Part shown: one piece after another, positions 45,901 to 58,940 of the stretch
Layout of the letters: every line of letters begins with the position of its first letter
How positions within the stretch are numbered: the first letter of the stretch is position 1
Origin: Thelonectria olida
Taxonomy: Eukaryota; Ascomycota; Sordariomycetes; Hypocreales; Nectriaceae
Reading direction: 5' to 3'
Assembly: GCA_020736575.1 (NCBI GenBank)
Contig: JAGPYM010000001.1
Coordinates: 2,232,001-2,296,000 of the forward strand
Length of the DNA stretch: 64,000 nucleotides
Program-made: the position numbers and the translations under genes
Notes under the pieces: model-generated
The model's input: only the letters and a program-made list of their open reading frames with translations
Told to the model about the DNA's origin: nothing
Database searches by the model: none

Positions 45901-48900
45901 GGCCGCAAGTCACGTTTCGAGTCAACAGCTCGCGAGACAAGGTTTGAGCCGTCGCTGCACGATGATGGGTTGGACGTTGAGATGTGGACGGGGCGCACAC
46001 TAAAGGCCAAATCGTTGGGCTCGGCATGCAGCCTGCCAAGGCACACCTCGTGGCGCCAACTATATAGGATGCATTTTCGAGAAATGCCATGGTGGTTGGG
46101 GGCACACGTTGCGGATGTGGGTTGTTGGGCTCCGATTGCGTCGATTGATGCGCCCATGTTGGGCTCACTGTTCGACGCAGTAGATACACCCAGTATAGCC
46201 CGCTTTGGTATATTCCAAGGAAAAGCGAAACTGGACACCTCAAGGACCATTGCAAGATGCGATACTCCGTATCGCACCCAGGGTCGAGGGTGCTTGCATT
46301 ATCGGATTGCAGCGCGGGGCGCGAAAAGACAATCACCTGCAGGGAGACGGCCGCACCGCGCTGCTCATCTGTAGGTAGTTTAGCGTGGGGAGGCTGAATG
46401 CACAGTGAAGATCCATGATCTGATATTATCACGAGGCAGCCTGGAGGATGAACAATGGATGATGATTTGTGATGGCGCTGAACCCCAATCTGCGCGCGAT
46501 ACTTTGAATCCTGTGGCCAAGAGGCTATTCTCATTGACTCCTGCCTTGCCGCTTGTCCGCTTTGACCAGGTCACGAGACTATGGGCGCTTCGGTAATACC
46601 GCCGGAGATGATGACCGGAGAAGCCAAGACTGACGGAACCTGAAGCTGGTCCTTCAAGTCATCCAAAGCCGGAGGTATTCCCCAACTGTCCAGACCTTTT
46701 CGGCCTCTTTGGTCATAGAGTGGCCCCGACGGCTCGAGACGGCGTCTCGTTCAGCGTGTATCCGAGGAATCAGAGCGCACACAATTTCTTTCGTTGGGGC
46801 CTTGCTGACATATCGGGATCCATGGCTGTGGAATGGAACGCTAATGCCAAGCCAATTTATTCCATGATGCTTCTGAGCCCACTTTCGGGCCCAATGTAGT
46901 CCGTCCAGGCTACGGGTTGCCACGCTTCGCGCCCTTGACGAGGCTTGCGCTGCGTCGAGTCCGTCGAGTCCGTTCGGCGTCGAGTGGTTGCTATTGCTGG
47001 GGCATGGCATGTGTCCACTTGACCTTTAGCCGGGACGGCTTTTAGGATGAAGATAGGCCCTGCGACGAGGGCATCATGACCTGTTTCGTGCAGCCTGAGG
47101 ATGGTCAAGATGTGAAGGACAGGGACAGGCCTCGAGGTTGACGAAGTCGCCCAGTGATTTGGCTCAAGAACGGCGCATCTGAGACCCTTGATGTGGTATG
47201 CATGCACGAAGCAGCAACAGTATGTAATTACTTCGTACCTCGTAGGTATGACTCAGACAGCGCGCAAGCGGGGACACAAGAGCATGAGACGTGCATGGTG
47301 TAAAGTAATTACTGCATGAGCACTGAACCAGCTCATACGAAGCACAGTACTTCGCAGTCTATCATCAAGTCAGCTCGCCTCAGCCTTTGTGAGGATCCGC
47401 CATTCGTAGCCTGGCCAGCCATGCAGAAACAAGGGCCTGAGGCGATAGCGCCATGCATCCGCTCGCACCAAAGTAGCAACAAGGACCATGCCGATTGCTG
47501 ATACTGTTCACTGCTGCTGACGGGCAGATTGGAAATTGACCTCGTGATAGGCCTGCTCTTGGCACTCATGTGCAGCGGCATGAGACATAGTCTAGGTATG
47601 CATGTAATTGAAGGGCCAATCTGCTGGCTCCCTCAGGCAGTCGCTTCTGTCCGATTTAGGAGGGGATCATCGGTCAAACAATGACGGAGTGTGTGTTGCT
47701 GAGGATAATCAATAGACAAGCCGCCCTGGCCGCTGCTTTGCCCCTCCTATTGCTTGTTTTTTCGGTGCCGGGATTATGCCCGTGATTCGTCGGCCGGCCA
47801 TGGAGACAGACCAAGTTTCCGGGACTGGTCGACTGGGATAATGAGATCGAGCGGTGTCGGAGGCGCTCCCTATATTCGCTCCATGTGAAGTTATTTGAGG
47901 TGGGCAGCTCGGTTGGAGAGCGAGCTCTGGTGGCGCATCAGGTGTTAGTATCGAGCTGACCAGTTGACCAGGAGTTGGTCTCTCTCCGGGCCCGGAACCT
48001 TGCAAAGGGATACAGTTAGTCGTGTAGGTATCCCAGTGGAGGGGCCGGATTCTTACCTCTTGATGAAGAAGCGAACCAATACTCTCGATTGTTGGGGGAG
48101 GTGCAGAAACGATGGGCTGATTGGTGCTTCAATCACATGCTACACGCCTAGTTAGGTAGTAAATGGCTTATTAGGACAGAGGCGGCGATCGCCCTCGGTG
48201 GATGAAGTTGTCTCTTTTCTCAGGGCTTGGGCGATTGGATTCTGTCAAACCTAGATCCCAGCAAGCTATGAATAAATAGGTGCATCTAACAAGCAAGCAT
48301 AAGCACCTGGTCGATTTCCAAGGTCTAGTCCGTGGGGGAGCATGAAACCTGCTAGTATGTAGCAACCTACATGTACCTACCTACCTATCTTTGCAGATTA
48401 GGTACCTAGGATATATGTAGTGATTAAGGGATGGGGAGTTACGAAGTACTTCGCGCATGCAAAGCAACTCACTACTAGTTAATAATGTCCAGAACTGTGG
48501 CTGATGCCCACGTCGTTGCTCGACACAACCTGGAGGAAACCGAGAACTGAGACAGAGACCCAGAACCGTTGGGTGTTGGGCCGCAGTATTGTTGCATGGG
48601 CACTAACTCACGCGGGCGGCGTGCGTGTGATTGGTGTGAAGCCGAGCATGCCTAAATGAATGGGGAAAGAAAAAACGGTGGTAAACAGCCGTCAGTTCAG
48701 CCCGTGACACGGTGACAACCGTATATGAATCCGAAAGGAGGCTATCGCGTAGGTCTAGGTAGGTATCGGCATCGTACGCGGGTTGTGCGCCATACTCCGC
48801 ACATAGTACTGGTAGTCCGAGTTGAGGTGAGTTGGTGAAGTGAGATGCGCTCCCTCCCAGACTCAGCCAACCAACTTCGATTCGACCTGCCTGCCTCGAC

Positions 48901-51765
48901 TGCTTCGAGTCGACCTGACTCAAACATGATGTACTTTTTTGGAGATGGTGTAGTGATTAGCAAGCCTGATAGTTTGTTCTCACCAGACTTGGATGGATTG
49001 CATGGCCAGGTGTTGCGTGGATAACTTGATCCCTCTTTTTGCTTACTCTCATCTCTCGATCCGATCCGTTTCCTTGTCGTCGAGCCGAGGTGCTATCGCT
49101 CCCAGGCGGCCAGGCCAACAAACCAACCGGCCTTGCCTGACTCGAGACAATATCGAGAGGTCTTTAGGTCCACCGACGATCCTTGAGGTGGTGTCGTCGG
49201 CCACGTTTTTGCTTTTGAGATGGCCGACCGGTTGCCTCTGATGAGGTTCTAGCGCCGCATTGGTCGTACGCACTAGAACCTCAAGTCAACGCCATCCATT
49301 TCGTACCACGACTCCACGCGAACAAAGTCGTTCTCACCAAGCCTGTGGCAGCCATTCTCAGCCACTAGCTCGTGGTGGTGGTTTTGGTCGTACGTAAAGC
49401 CGAAAGGTCACGTCTTTGGGTTTGTCAATACCGGCTGGTCGGTGGCACAAGTCCGCTAGAATGGATAGTGCCTGAGAGCTGAGACCTGACGGACAAAGGA
49501 GGCATGCGCCGAGGCTCCTCGTCATGTGGCCGAGCCGTGCACGTATTCGCATGTCGCTGAGTTGAGAACAGACTTCGAGGTCACTCACCGTGGGAGACTC
49601 GTTGAGTGCCGGGCTTTCTTGGCAGTCAATGTGGATCGCTCCACTCTGCATCGCCTGGGAACTGTGTGGTGTATGTACCCGTACGAAGTAATTGCAGCGC
49701 GCGAGACAACTCTGGTTCCAAACCAGGTCCAGCTCCCGTCTTCAGGCAGCCGAGGATCGCGGGAAGAGCACCCTGCCTGTACGTATTTGTGGCTGGAGGC
49801 GAGCTCCAGTTCTAGCTCGGCTGCTTCGGTAGACTCGGTCCAAGACATTGGCTGACTCACTCAGAGAGGGTTGTGGTTTGTGGTGACGTTTGCACAAAGT
49901 TGTCATTCGTGATCTGACTTTACGCCAGATGAAGAAGCAAAGGTGTGCTTCGTACCGTCGCGGATATGTATGAAACAATAATGAGCTTGAGATGGGCTGG
50001 TTAAAGATGAAAGGACTTGGTAATAATTGGTGAACTACTAGGCAATGTGAGGTAGCGAGTTCTGTTCACTCTTGCCGACTGCATGGACACCCACCTGCTG
50101 GATGTACGAAAACCTGTTGGCGGCACATGCCGTGCGCCCAACTGGGGCTGCCAGTGCCTTTGTGGGTAAGAGGAGTTTTGACATGATGAAACCGCAAGCA
50201 CAGATTCAGGTAGAGTATTTGAACGAGGTGCCAATATTTATCGAAATGAGAGTAGGTAAGATCTGAAGCTTCAAGCATTGAGAATTTATGTTTCCCCAAC
50301 AAACCTGTTCATTTGTTCTTCTGTATCGAGACTCGAAGGAGAAGAGCAGAAGTGAGACCAAATCTCATGCTTCCTGCCTCCCGCTGCCTGAGGTGGTGGG
50401 GTAGGGCGGGGGCTCCTTCCCCTCCCCTCTTCTTGAACGCACCTGGCACGCACCTCACCTGGCACAGTCCTGACCCTTGCTCTTTCCTGAGTCTCCCCGA
50501 GAGCTGTCCCCACCCGATATCGTCCAGTCCAAGGCCAACATCGGTGGCTTGTGATTGCTGTACTTAAGCCCTGGGCGGTTGTTCTCCTTCCAGACCCTGG
50601 AACTATCCCGTCTTGTAGAGTCCTGAACTCTCCTCCCTACCCACCTGGACAGGAGTTGAATGTGATCCATTGCCAGAAGATACCGTCTACGAATACGCTA
50701 GTTACCTCCCAGGTAAGGTTGGTAGATATGAAGTAATAGTTATCCTGCCCCGAATTCGTAACTTGCCTCCTGGTCCAGCAGCAACCACCTCTCGCCTGGT
50801 GGACGTTGCACTTGTCCTCTTCAGTCCGCGATCTGCTCTGCAAGCCTTATTAGAGGCGTGGTAGTCTCGCCTTCCTTGTCCCGCTATCTTGGTCGATGAT
50901 CAAGTCTCCGTTAACTACAATAAGTGAGATCTGGATCGCCTGCCCCTGCCGTAGACGTCCCTTATTCCTCGTTCGTGACTTGCTTGGTGTTTCCTAGGCA
51001 CATCAAATTGCTGAACTCTCTCACCGTGCCCTTTCACTTTGCCCGCATCCTTCAATCGACCTGGGGATACGGAGTGACGTACGAATAACTACCTACATAT
51101 ATACCTACATACACGCGTTGCGCCGACAGACGACATCATCATTGATTGTTGAGCCTCAACATTACCAGTCATACCTTGACTTATTGTCTGTACATTCGGA
51201 GGGCAATTTCCACGTCCTAGCCGCAGGCTGCAGCCATCGCCTCAGGTCCCAGCATCTCATCAGCTAAAACGCACCATCGAGCCCAAGCTCGGACAGCAAC
51301 AAGGCGGCTCCCGGAGACGTCAAAAGAGGAGAGAAACAAACCGCCTTTTCGGAGAAGGCACACAAAGGGTGTTTAAGGTAGGACGCGGCGAACTTTCGGC
51401 CAATAGTGTTCTGATAGACCCCCGAATTGTTCAGCGCCCAAGACCACCTCGTCTTCTGATAGGTGGTCCAGTTCTCGCCTTCTCAATCACTGGCCAGCAA
51501 CCTCGACAATACAGGCCCAACAACAGGCAAAACATCGCGACGGCTTTGCTCTCACGCTCACCAGCGCAATCACTCTTACTATCATCACACTTACGCTCTT
51601 CGTCTCATCGCCATCTACCAACTACTATTTGTCGGTCGCACAACTGCCAGCTACCTACGTTGCACTAAGCAGCTGGGCTGCCACTCAGCTGGTTCCAGAA
51701 CGATTCCCCCCTTGGATCAGGAACCGCGTGCGCGGGCCTCCACTTTGGAACACACCCTCGCACCC
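42955..51765. other. 8.8 kb interval without a credible gene, between RCF2 and the SFP1-like gene
   Basis: Both flanking genes point away from this interval. Open frames up to about 240 codons exist (for example 43230-43685 plus, 45803-46534 minus, 45859-46374 plus) but overlap each other on opposite strands. None shows motifs, signal peptides or plausible exon joins. Several short TACCTA/TAGGTA clusters occur (about 48366-48410, 51086-51110). The part from about 51150 to 51765 reads as the leader of the downstream gene. I found no transposase, terminal repeats, rRNA or convincing tRNA. It could hold a long regulatory region, non-coding transcripts or decayed sequence. Confidence 0.5.
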
Positions 51766-54304
51766 ATGCCTCCCACCACACCCGCCCTCGACCCCCTCGC
51801 CTCCGCCAGTGCCTCCTCCTCCGCCGCCACCGCACACAGGCCCAGTGACTGGATGAGGAAGAGCTTCTTCACCTCCTCTGATCCCTGGAGCCGCTGGAAG
51901 GCCAACGATGCCCACTCCGCCGCCGCCGCGCCTGGCACTGACTCTCCTGGGTCACTCAACTCGGCTTCGCTGACGCAGTCGCCGTCGCCCCAGCCGGAGA
52001 CCCCTACCATCGGCCAGTTTCCAACCGGCGCTGACGCTACCGTAATCGCTGCCTCTCAGGCTACTTTTGCCGCTACCACTGCGACTACTACTACCGCTCG
52101 TCTCGCTGCCCTTGGCACCTCTTCTCAATCAATCCCCATCACTTCTCCCCCGCGTGCCGTCGGAATATCCTCACCGCGGTACACACCATTCCCTTGCACA
52201 AGTCGCCTCGACCACGCTCACTCGTCCTCCGCCTACAACGAAGTCTCCGACGAAGAAATCGACAACTTCTTCTTCGAAAACGAATACATAATGACGACTG
52301 GACCCGCGCTGGACCCTTCCATGGGTCGCCCCCGCGGTGATTCGTTTGTCAGCGCCGGCCCAAAGCCCATCTCGATGAACAACCCCAACCGTGACAGTGT
52401 CAACCGCGCTCGAAGGGAATCTCTCGCTGGTAGTGTCATGGGAGGCATGAGCTGGGGTGGCATGTCCTTTGGCAGCTTCGTCCGCGATGAGTAAGTTAAC
52501 CTCTGTGCCTGTTCTTTTTCTCATCCCTTCCGTCTACCCGTGCCTCTGAACTCTAGCTCTCCTTGGGCACACCGACACGATCTTCTCTCGACGGAGATGG
52601 CTCATTTGTGTTTCCTAACCTTCACGCATGCCCATTTTAAATCACGTCGCTCACTGTCTCGTCCGAACCAACCCAAAACACCTCTTCTTTCTCCCCGCGC
52701 TCCCTTGTTGGGAGACCTGTCCGGCCTCCGCCCGGAGTGGCGAGACATTTTAGAGAGTCCGGGTTCGGTGACGATCCGGCGCATGTCCGCCGCCCGCAAC
52801 GTCCATATGATCTTCCAGCGAACTTGATGATGCATTTGGCTAACCTTCAGGGCTTGTAGCATCATGATGCAAGGCACGTCGCCTTTCGGTACTCACCAAT
52901 CTCCGTCCTTTCACTCGTCCTCTTACCTTCCTAAGCTGGAGGCCAACTTCATGCGAGATTTCACCTGCTGCGGCAAGATTTTACCCAACCTCCACGATCT
53001 CCTCCAACACTATGAGGAAGCACATACCCAACCGAGCCCCAACACGGCCAGAAATAATACCTTCTCTCAGTTTTCTCAGATGGGCCTGCAAGGCGCACCC
53101 AAGATGCCCAACTCTCGCACCAACACCGCAACCACGGTTCACGGAAATGGCCAGCCAGTTGGCCAGCTTGGACAACAGACCCGGAGCTCTGGGACAACCA
53201 TGCAGATGATGGGCGGACAACAGAGTACCGGTATCAACGACACGCATATGAACTCGGCCATGACCTCGAGCATCAATGTCGATATGGATGCGGTCGCGGA
53301 TATGGAAATGGATGATGCTGTCGGTACCATGGAAATGGATGACAGTCAACGGATGCACCAGACCAGACAAATTTTCGGGCAGCAGCAACGTCCACAGTTG
53401 AACATGAATACTTCAGGCCTCACACAAGGATTGCGTACATCCCAGCCGCCTACCCCTGCAGCCGCCAGCTTCGGTCTCCAAAATAACCCCACGGTCTCCT
53501 CGGTAAACACTCCCACGCTCACCACCCACCAAAGCCAGCTTCCCCGGAGTCAAGGGGTGGATATGGACGAAGATCTACCTGGCATGCCTATGGGCGGTGC
53601 TGCGAACGACATTGGCGACATGACTTTTGGCGGCAACCAGAACGCAAACGACAACAACTTCTGCATAAACGACCCTGGCAAGCACCTCTTCAGCCCTAAC
53701 GGCGCATTCCCAGCTGCCAATCGCACCCTCCAGGCCCAGTTGCTTCAGCTGGGTATTCAACCAGGTACCATAACTGATCCGGCCGCCAGCAAGGCCCTCT
53801 TGCAGCGCCTGCAGGCTATGATGATGCCTGAGGAACACAAGCCGTTCAAATGCCCCGTTATTGGTTGTGAAAAGGCGTACAAGAACCAAAACGGTCTCAA
53901 GTAAGTCCATTCGAACATGTAGAACCACACGCACCCCTCATGCTAAACAAATGGAACTAGGTATCACAAACAGCACGGTCACCTGACACAACAGCTGCAC
54001 GAGAATCCTGACGGCACGTTCTCCATCGTTAACCCCGAAACCAGTGCTCCCTATCCTGGGACCCTGGGCATGGAGAAGGAAAAGCCATTCAGTTGTGACA
54101 CGTGCGGCAAGCGCTACAAGAATTTGAACGGCTTGAAATACGTAGGCTTCCTCGACGCTGCAGTTTATCGAGGCGTGCTAACTGTTTTCACAGCACAAGG
54201 GTCATTCGCTACCTTGCAACCCTGATTTCAAGCTCCAGCTTGCTGCTGGAATGAACCTCCAAGGGAACCTCCAAGGAATAGGGGAAGACACGATGATGCA
54301 ATAA
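51766..54304 (+). CDS. SFP1-like C2H2 zinc-finger transcription factor
   Basis: Four exons: 51766-52490, 52860-53900, 53961-54141 and 54194-54304, encoding 685 residues with introns of 369, 60 and 52 nt. Sfp1 controls ribosomal-protein and ribosome-biogenesis genes in response to nutrients in yeast. Evidence for the family is the atypical finger [20 protein letters not shown] and the two C-terminal C2H2 fingers ([20 protein letters not shown] and [18 protein letters not shown]) spread over three exons. The N-terminal half is Ser/Thr/Pro/Ala-rich with conserved patches ([46 protein letters not shown]). The central part is Met/Gln/Asn-rich. The start at 51766 has a good context (CACCCATGCC), but the frame is open upstream to 51463. 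An alternative acceptor 9 nt upstream at 52850 stays in frame. Confidence 0.9.
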
Positions 54305-55728
54305 AAAAGGAGGTCAATATGGCTACTCATCTAGTGACACATTCACAATGTTGCCACTCTTGAGGTCGCCTGCGCAAGGCACAAGACGAGGCGGGTGTAA
54401 TTGAATCGTCATGATCCTCCCCGAATCTTTCTGCCGCCTTCACCCTCAACGCAATGTGAACAGTATCCGTTGCGTCTGGACAGTGGAACGCGTTGATTCT
54501 TTCTTCTTTTGTTGATATCCCCCGGCCCTTTGGTTCTTTTGTTTTGCGACACCCGCATCGGCGTTTATGCGTTCCGGAATTCCCCCACGACAGAAATGAG
54601 ATGAGATTGATTCCCTCGGCGAATTGCGCCACCCCAAAAGTTTTGGTTCTCAACAACCCCCCTCTGGGTGGAATTCCACTTCTAATGGTGTTTTGTCCAA
54701 TGCTCGACTTTGGTTACGTCTTGTGCGTCATTATGGTTCCTGAGCTGCGTGTTCTTTACACTCCTTTCTTGGGGGTAGAACTGGATGGCTGGACACACGC
54801 GCCCCCTTCTCATATCCTTGGACCCTCATAGGGGTCTGTCTCCCTGGCTGGGCTGGGAAATGAGGCTTTGGAATGCCCTGGAGCGGCTTGATTATGTTGA
54901 AGATGGTTTATGAGTGCGTTCGAAATTGCCCCTCGGAGATAAAAGTGGTATTCATCAGTGTTTGGGAACATGGTTTTGTTTTTGACAGACGGTGGTAGCT
55001 CCTGGTTTCTCGCTCAGTTTACTGTTGTCTTCTCGCACTGCGAGCAGTGTGGCTATTCCCGTTTTTCCTTTCCCTTTTTTCTTTTGTTAGGTTTGTTTTG
55101 TCTTGAGGTTGGCTGTGTCGGGCTGGATTTGGCTCTTCGGCTTTTTCTTTTATCTAGATGCAGTCACTTCTGGCGCGGATTCAAAAATGGGGCGGCAAGG
55201 AGTCTTTCGTAAAAAGAAGACGAAGCCAAAAGGATATAGACTGGGTAGTGTGGCTTCTTTTGCTACAAGTTTCCCTTGATTTTTTTGCTTTGTGTTAATG
55301 TTGCGGAGAATAGATGTCGGGAGTTGAAGGGGTATGAGAGAGATCCTTTGAGTCTCGCGTCTCCCTCTTCTTTTCCTTGTTCACACGAGCGACCTGCTTC
55401 TTCCCCTGTGTGATAATATGTGACTCGGTGCATACGCTAATGTGATATGATGGCTACCTAATGAAACCTTACGTGAGTAGGTACTTATTTACCAGGAATT
55501 TTCTCTGCTTATTTTACAATGTTGTTCCCTCCATCCTATTCTTGCGTTCAAGTCTCATAGGAAATACTCAAAGTACACCGGGCAGTGTTCGTTACACTAC
55601 CCAAAGACAGTTCAAGATACGCCTCCCCTTGGATCGTTTCATGTCGTGAATGATGCTTTCGTTACAAGATTGCTTGTTTCTTTGTGGTATTCGTATTCGG
55701 GCGTGAGTTCAGCACAACTTAAGGTAGT
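54305..55728. other. Convergent 3' spacer, SFP1-like / RAL2-like
   Basis: This 1.42 kb lies between two stop codons and is T-rich on the plus strand (about 55050-55300). It probably contains a long 3' UTR of the SFP1-like gene. Short frames are not supported and no RNA gene was seen. Confidence 0.45.
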
Positions 55729-58157
55729 CTAGTTCAGTTCCATACCATCTTCATCGTCGGCCTCTGATTCTAGCATCTGAGTGTGGTTACTGCTGACGCT
55801 CTCCTTACGGGCACCATGACCCAGGCTTTCACTGTATCGACCGCCCATGCTGCCCCACTCAAGTTCATCACCACCGATGATGCGACCCTCCATGTCGATT
55901 TCCTGAGAGAGCTCGACAAGGGCGGAACGTGGTAAGCGGAGGAACCCTTGTGTGCGGACAATGCGGCCCCAGTGAGTCATGCAGAATGATGCTGCCCGTT
56001 TACGAAGCCACTCTTCGTTGGCCAAGCCCGCACAATACCAGATCACGCAGGCATGGTCAACATCGAGCTCCTTGGCTAAACGATTCACACATAGAAGTCG
56101 AAGGTGTGGGATGTTGTAGATGTTAGACATGACCAGCAGGCCGGCAACGTCAGAGAGGTTCGTTGTCGCATCGCTGTCAGCATCAGATGTGCCGCGTATA
56201 CTGTCCGTGTATAGATAGTAAAGAAATGCCTTAACTACTGTGTACGGCTCGGGGATGTGCATCTTCTTGGTGTGAAATTCAGCCATCTGGGCATTGTATA
56301 AGCGTGCAAAATGCGGCCACCGTGCTTGTAGGATGAGCTTATGCACATGAATCGGCGGCGAGGTCGGCGTGTCGGCTGAGAGCCAGTTCTGATCTCGAGG
56401 CATGTCGTCTGATCGAATCATGCCCGAGCTTAGAGTGTCGTCTTCGTCATACTCTCCAACAAGAGCAGTGACGACGAAGTCGGTGCCACTACCCGACTCA
56501 GGCGGTTGGTTGAAAAGTTTGGCAAGGTCTGACCCTAGGCCTTTTGAAGGTTGATCGACTACCCTCGTTAATGCAGATGGCCTTGATTCAGCCCGCGGCT
56601 CTGGCGTCAAGTTGTCTCCGAGGAAGCCATATCTGCGCAGATCAATCTCCATGATATCGCTGTGATTATAGGATTAGCCTCAAATCCGGTAAACCTTCTC
56701 GATTTACAAAGCTTACCTCAAATATTCTTCATACCCGTTGGGGCCTAAGTCTGTGGTTGCGGGATCGGTGGGACATCCCAATAACCAAGCTTTTGTGCCG
56801 TCCTCATTCATGGTGCAGTAGTGCCAACGATACCCAGTTTTGAAGATTTCACGACCCTCGGCAAGTTTTTGCCAGCGAAGGGTTCCCAAATCGAGGGCAG
56901 ATAATGAGCATTCCCTTGGTGTGATCGTGGCAGCGGGGGTAACAAAGTCGAGAAGCGTGCCTGAGGAATAGGCATGGTAGTGAATGCCTGACCCCTGAGA
57001 CGGAATAGAGGGGCCGGACATGAATTTGAGAGCAGAGATTGATCCTGGCGCAAGAGGAGCGTACGACTTGAGTTGAAAGGATGGCGGGTTTACCTGGGCT
57101 GTTCGGGAATTGGCAGCGTATCCAGACGCACCGACGACGGGTGCCTGTGCCATAGTATAAGGAGGGCGAGGAGAGCCGCTCACCCTGCTAACTGACGACC
57201 GATCGAACACGCCGAGTTGTGGGCGTGAATCGAATTGGGGACTTCCTTTCAAGTCCAGCCACCACAAGTCGCTGATTTTATCCATGTCCTCACTCAGCCC
57301 TCCGAACACCCAAACCCGATCGCCCCAGATATATGCCGAGTGATCGAATCGACCGACAAAACGCCATGCCTTGGACCAAGTGTATGTCTTGAGGTCCAGG
57401 TAGCAGATATCATCCAACACATAGTTGTTTTGACCAGTAATGCCACCAATCACAAATAGCTTGTCTTCGTGGAGAACCGCAGCATGCCGGGCACGGCCTT
57501 TGGGAATGGGCCCGGTTACTTGAGGTTGAGTCCAGTGCGCCGTTCTCAAGTCGAAAACAATCAAATCGGAAAGATATGTTCGATGCTCATTTTCTCCACC
57601 AAATACTAGGAGCTTGTTTCCCTGATAGAGAGTGGCAGTATGCCCTATGAGAGGTTGGTTAGTTGCTACTCGTCCCTTCACTTACATGGCGGAGTCGACG
57701 CGGAGGACTTACCCATACGAACTCCTGGGATATCACCGTAGTTGTCGACAAGGCTCCACTGATGACTGACGAGATCGAGCCTTAACACATGGTTGTAAAC
57801 CTCATCTGTGTATTGATCGAAGCCGCCGAAAGCATATATCTGGTTGTTCCCGCAGTACGTCACCGAGGCGTTTACTAGACAAGCGGGTCTCTGGCCTAGC
57901 GTGCGGGTGACCTTGGGTCGGTATCCATCAGCCACAGAGCGGCCTTTTGCGGGGGAGTTGGGCATGATATAGGTATTGTTCGTCGAGGAGGAGGCCGAAG
58001 CGGCCGGAGACGGCGTCGGCACGGGTTGCAGTGTAGTCAAGCTGGTTGAAGCCTGAGGGACGAGAGCAGTCTGTTGGGTTGACCCAGCGCCAGCGACAGG
58101 GGCTGGCCCGCCGAAGATGGACTGCGGCGCTTGGCCGGGGGTTGAAGGTTGAACCAT
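55729..58157 (-). CDS. Ral2-like kelch and BTB protein
   Basis: Three exons on the minus strand: 58157-57713, 57644-56717 and 56659-55729, with introns of 68 and 57 nt, encode 767 residues. The N-terminal ~65 residues are Pro/Ser/Thr-rich. Kelch repeats follow (IYAFGGFDQYTDEVYNHVLR, LLVFGGENEHRTYLSDLIVF, LFVIGGITGQNNYVLDDICY, VWVFGGLSEDMDKISDLWWL). A Ser-rich stretch and GYRWHYCTMNEDGTKAWLLG come next. The C-terminal part has a BTB-like fold (PPIHVHKLILQARWPHFARL, VVKAFLYYLYTDSI) and a BACK-like helical region ending in an acidic tail. This kelch-then-BTB order matches S. pombe Ral2, which acts in the Ras1 pathway, and resembles human LZTR1. A role in Ras signalling is inferred from that similarity only. 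Confidence 0.8.
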
Positions 58158-58940
58158 GGCGCAGATCCGAGAGTGTATCGGGCGCTACCAGTTCATCTCA
58201 GAGTCGAGGATGCGCCACGCCCAGCGTATGGAAGGACTGGCGGGAAGAAGGAATAGTGATGGGAATGAAGCGTCGCGGCGTCGAGGCGTCAGCGTAGCAG
58301 TGGCTGTCGTGTGTCGTCGGTGAGGGATGCGTGATGCGAATAAAGACCTGGCCCCTGCCCAAGATGGAGAAATTTCGAAGCCTCGTCTGTGGCGGAATGT
58401 ACGACCCCTGACTCAATGTGGCTTGATATGCCCGTGATTGGTCTCCACTAGACCCGCTGAGGCGGAGCGGAACTTTTCCTGCTCCGACGTCACCTTGCAC
58501 AGCAACACCGTAGGTTCGCGGTTGCCCGGACAGAATCCCAGTGGGGCTCAAAGTAAATAAAAGGAAACCCTTCATCCCGCCTTCAACAGATTGATTCTCT
58601 CTTCGTAGCATCCAACCTCATCCCGCACTCCTCCTCTCTGAATCACTCTCCTGAAAGCTTAGCGCTTTATCTTAAATCTGTCTCAACTACTCTTCACAAG
58701 ATATTTGCAAGCCTGCTGGATCTTACCGCTCCTGTGCCTTCGACTTCACAGCTTCGCCGAAGCCTCGCCGATTTTATCGAACATTGTTCACGATTCAGGA
58801 ATACTAACACCAGGAACCTTTAGCTAGAGTCTCTTGGAGCTCGTTCGATATAATCGAAGCTTGATTCTCCATCGACCCGTTTGGTCATTCATCTCTCCGC
58901 AGCTCCCACTTGCACCACCCTATATCCACAGTCGCTCACA
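58158..58940. promoter_or_regulatory. Divergent promoter, RAL2-like / CDC20
   Basis: The spacer is 783 bp. The CDC20-proximal ~350 bases are CT-rich leader. An A/T-rich AGTAAATAAAAGG lies near 58551-58563. No gene or repeat was seen. Confidence 0.5.

Noticed and set aside
51463..51765. 101-codon N-terminal extension of the SFP1-like protein
   Set aside because: The open frame has no conserved-looking sequence, while the ATG at 51766 has a good context and starts the Ser/Ala-rich region.
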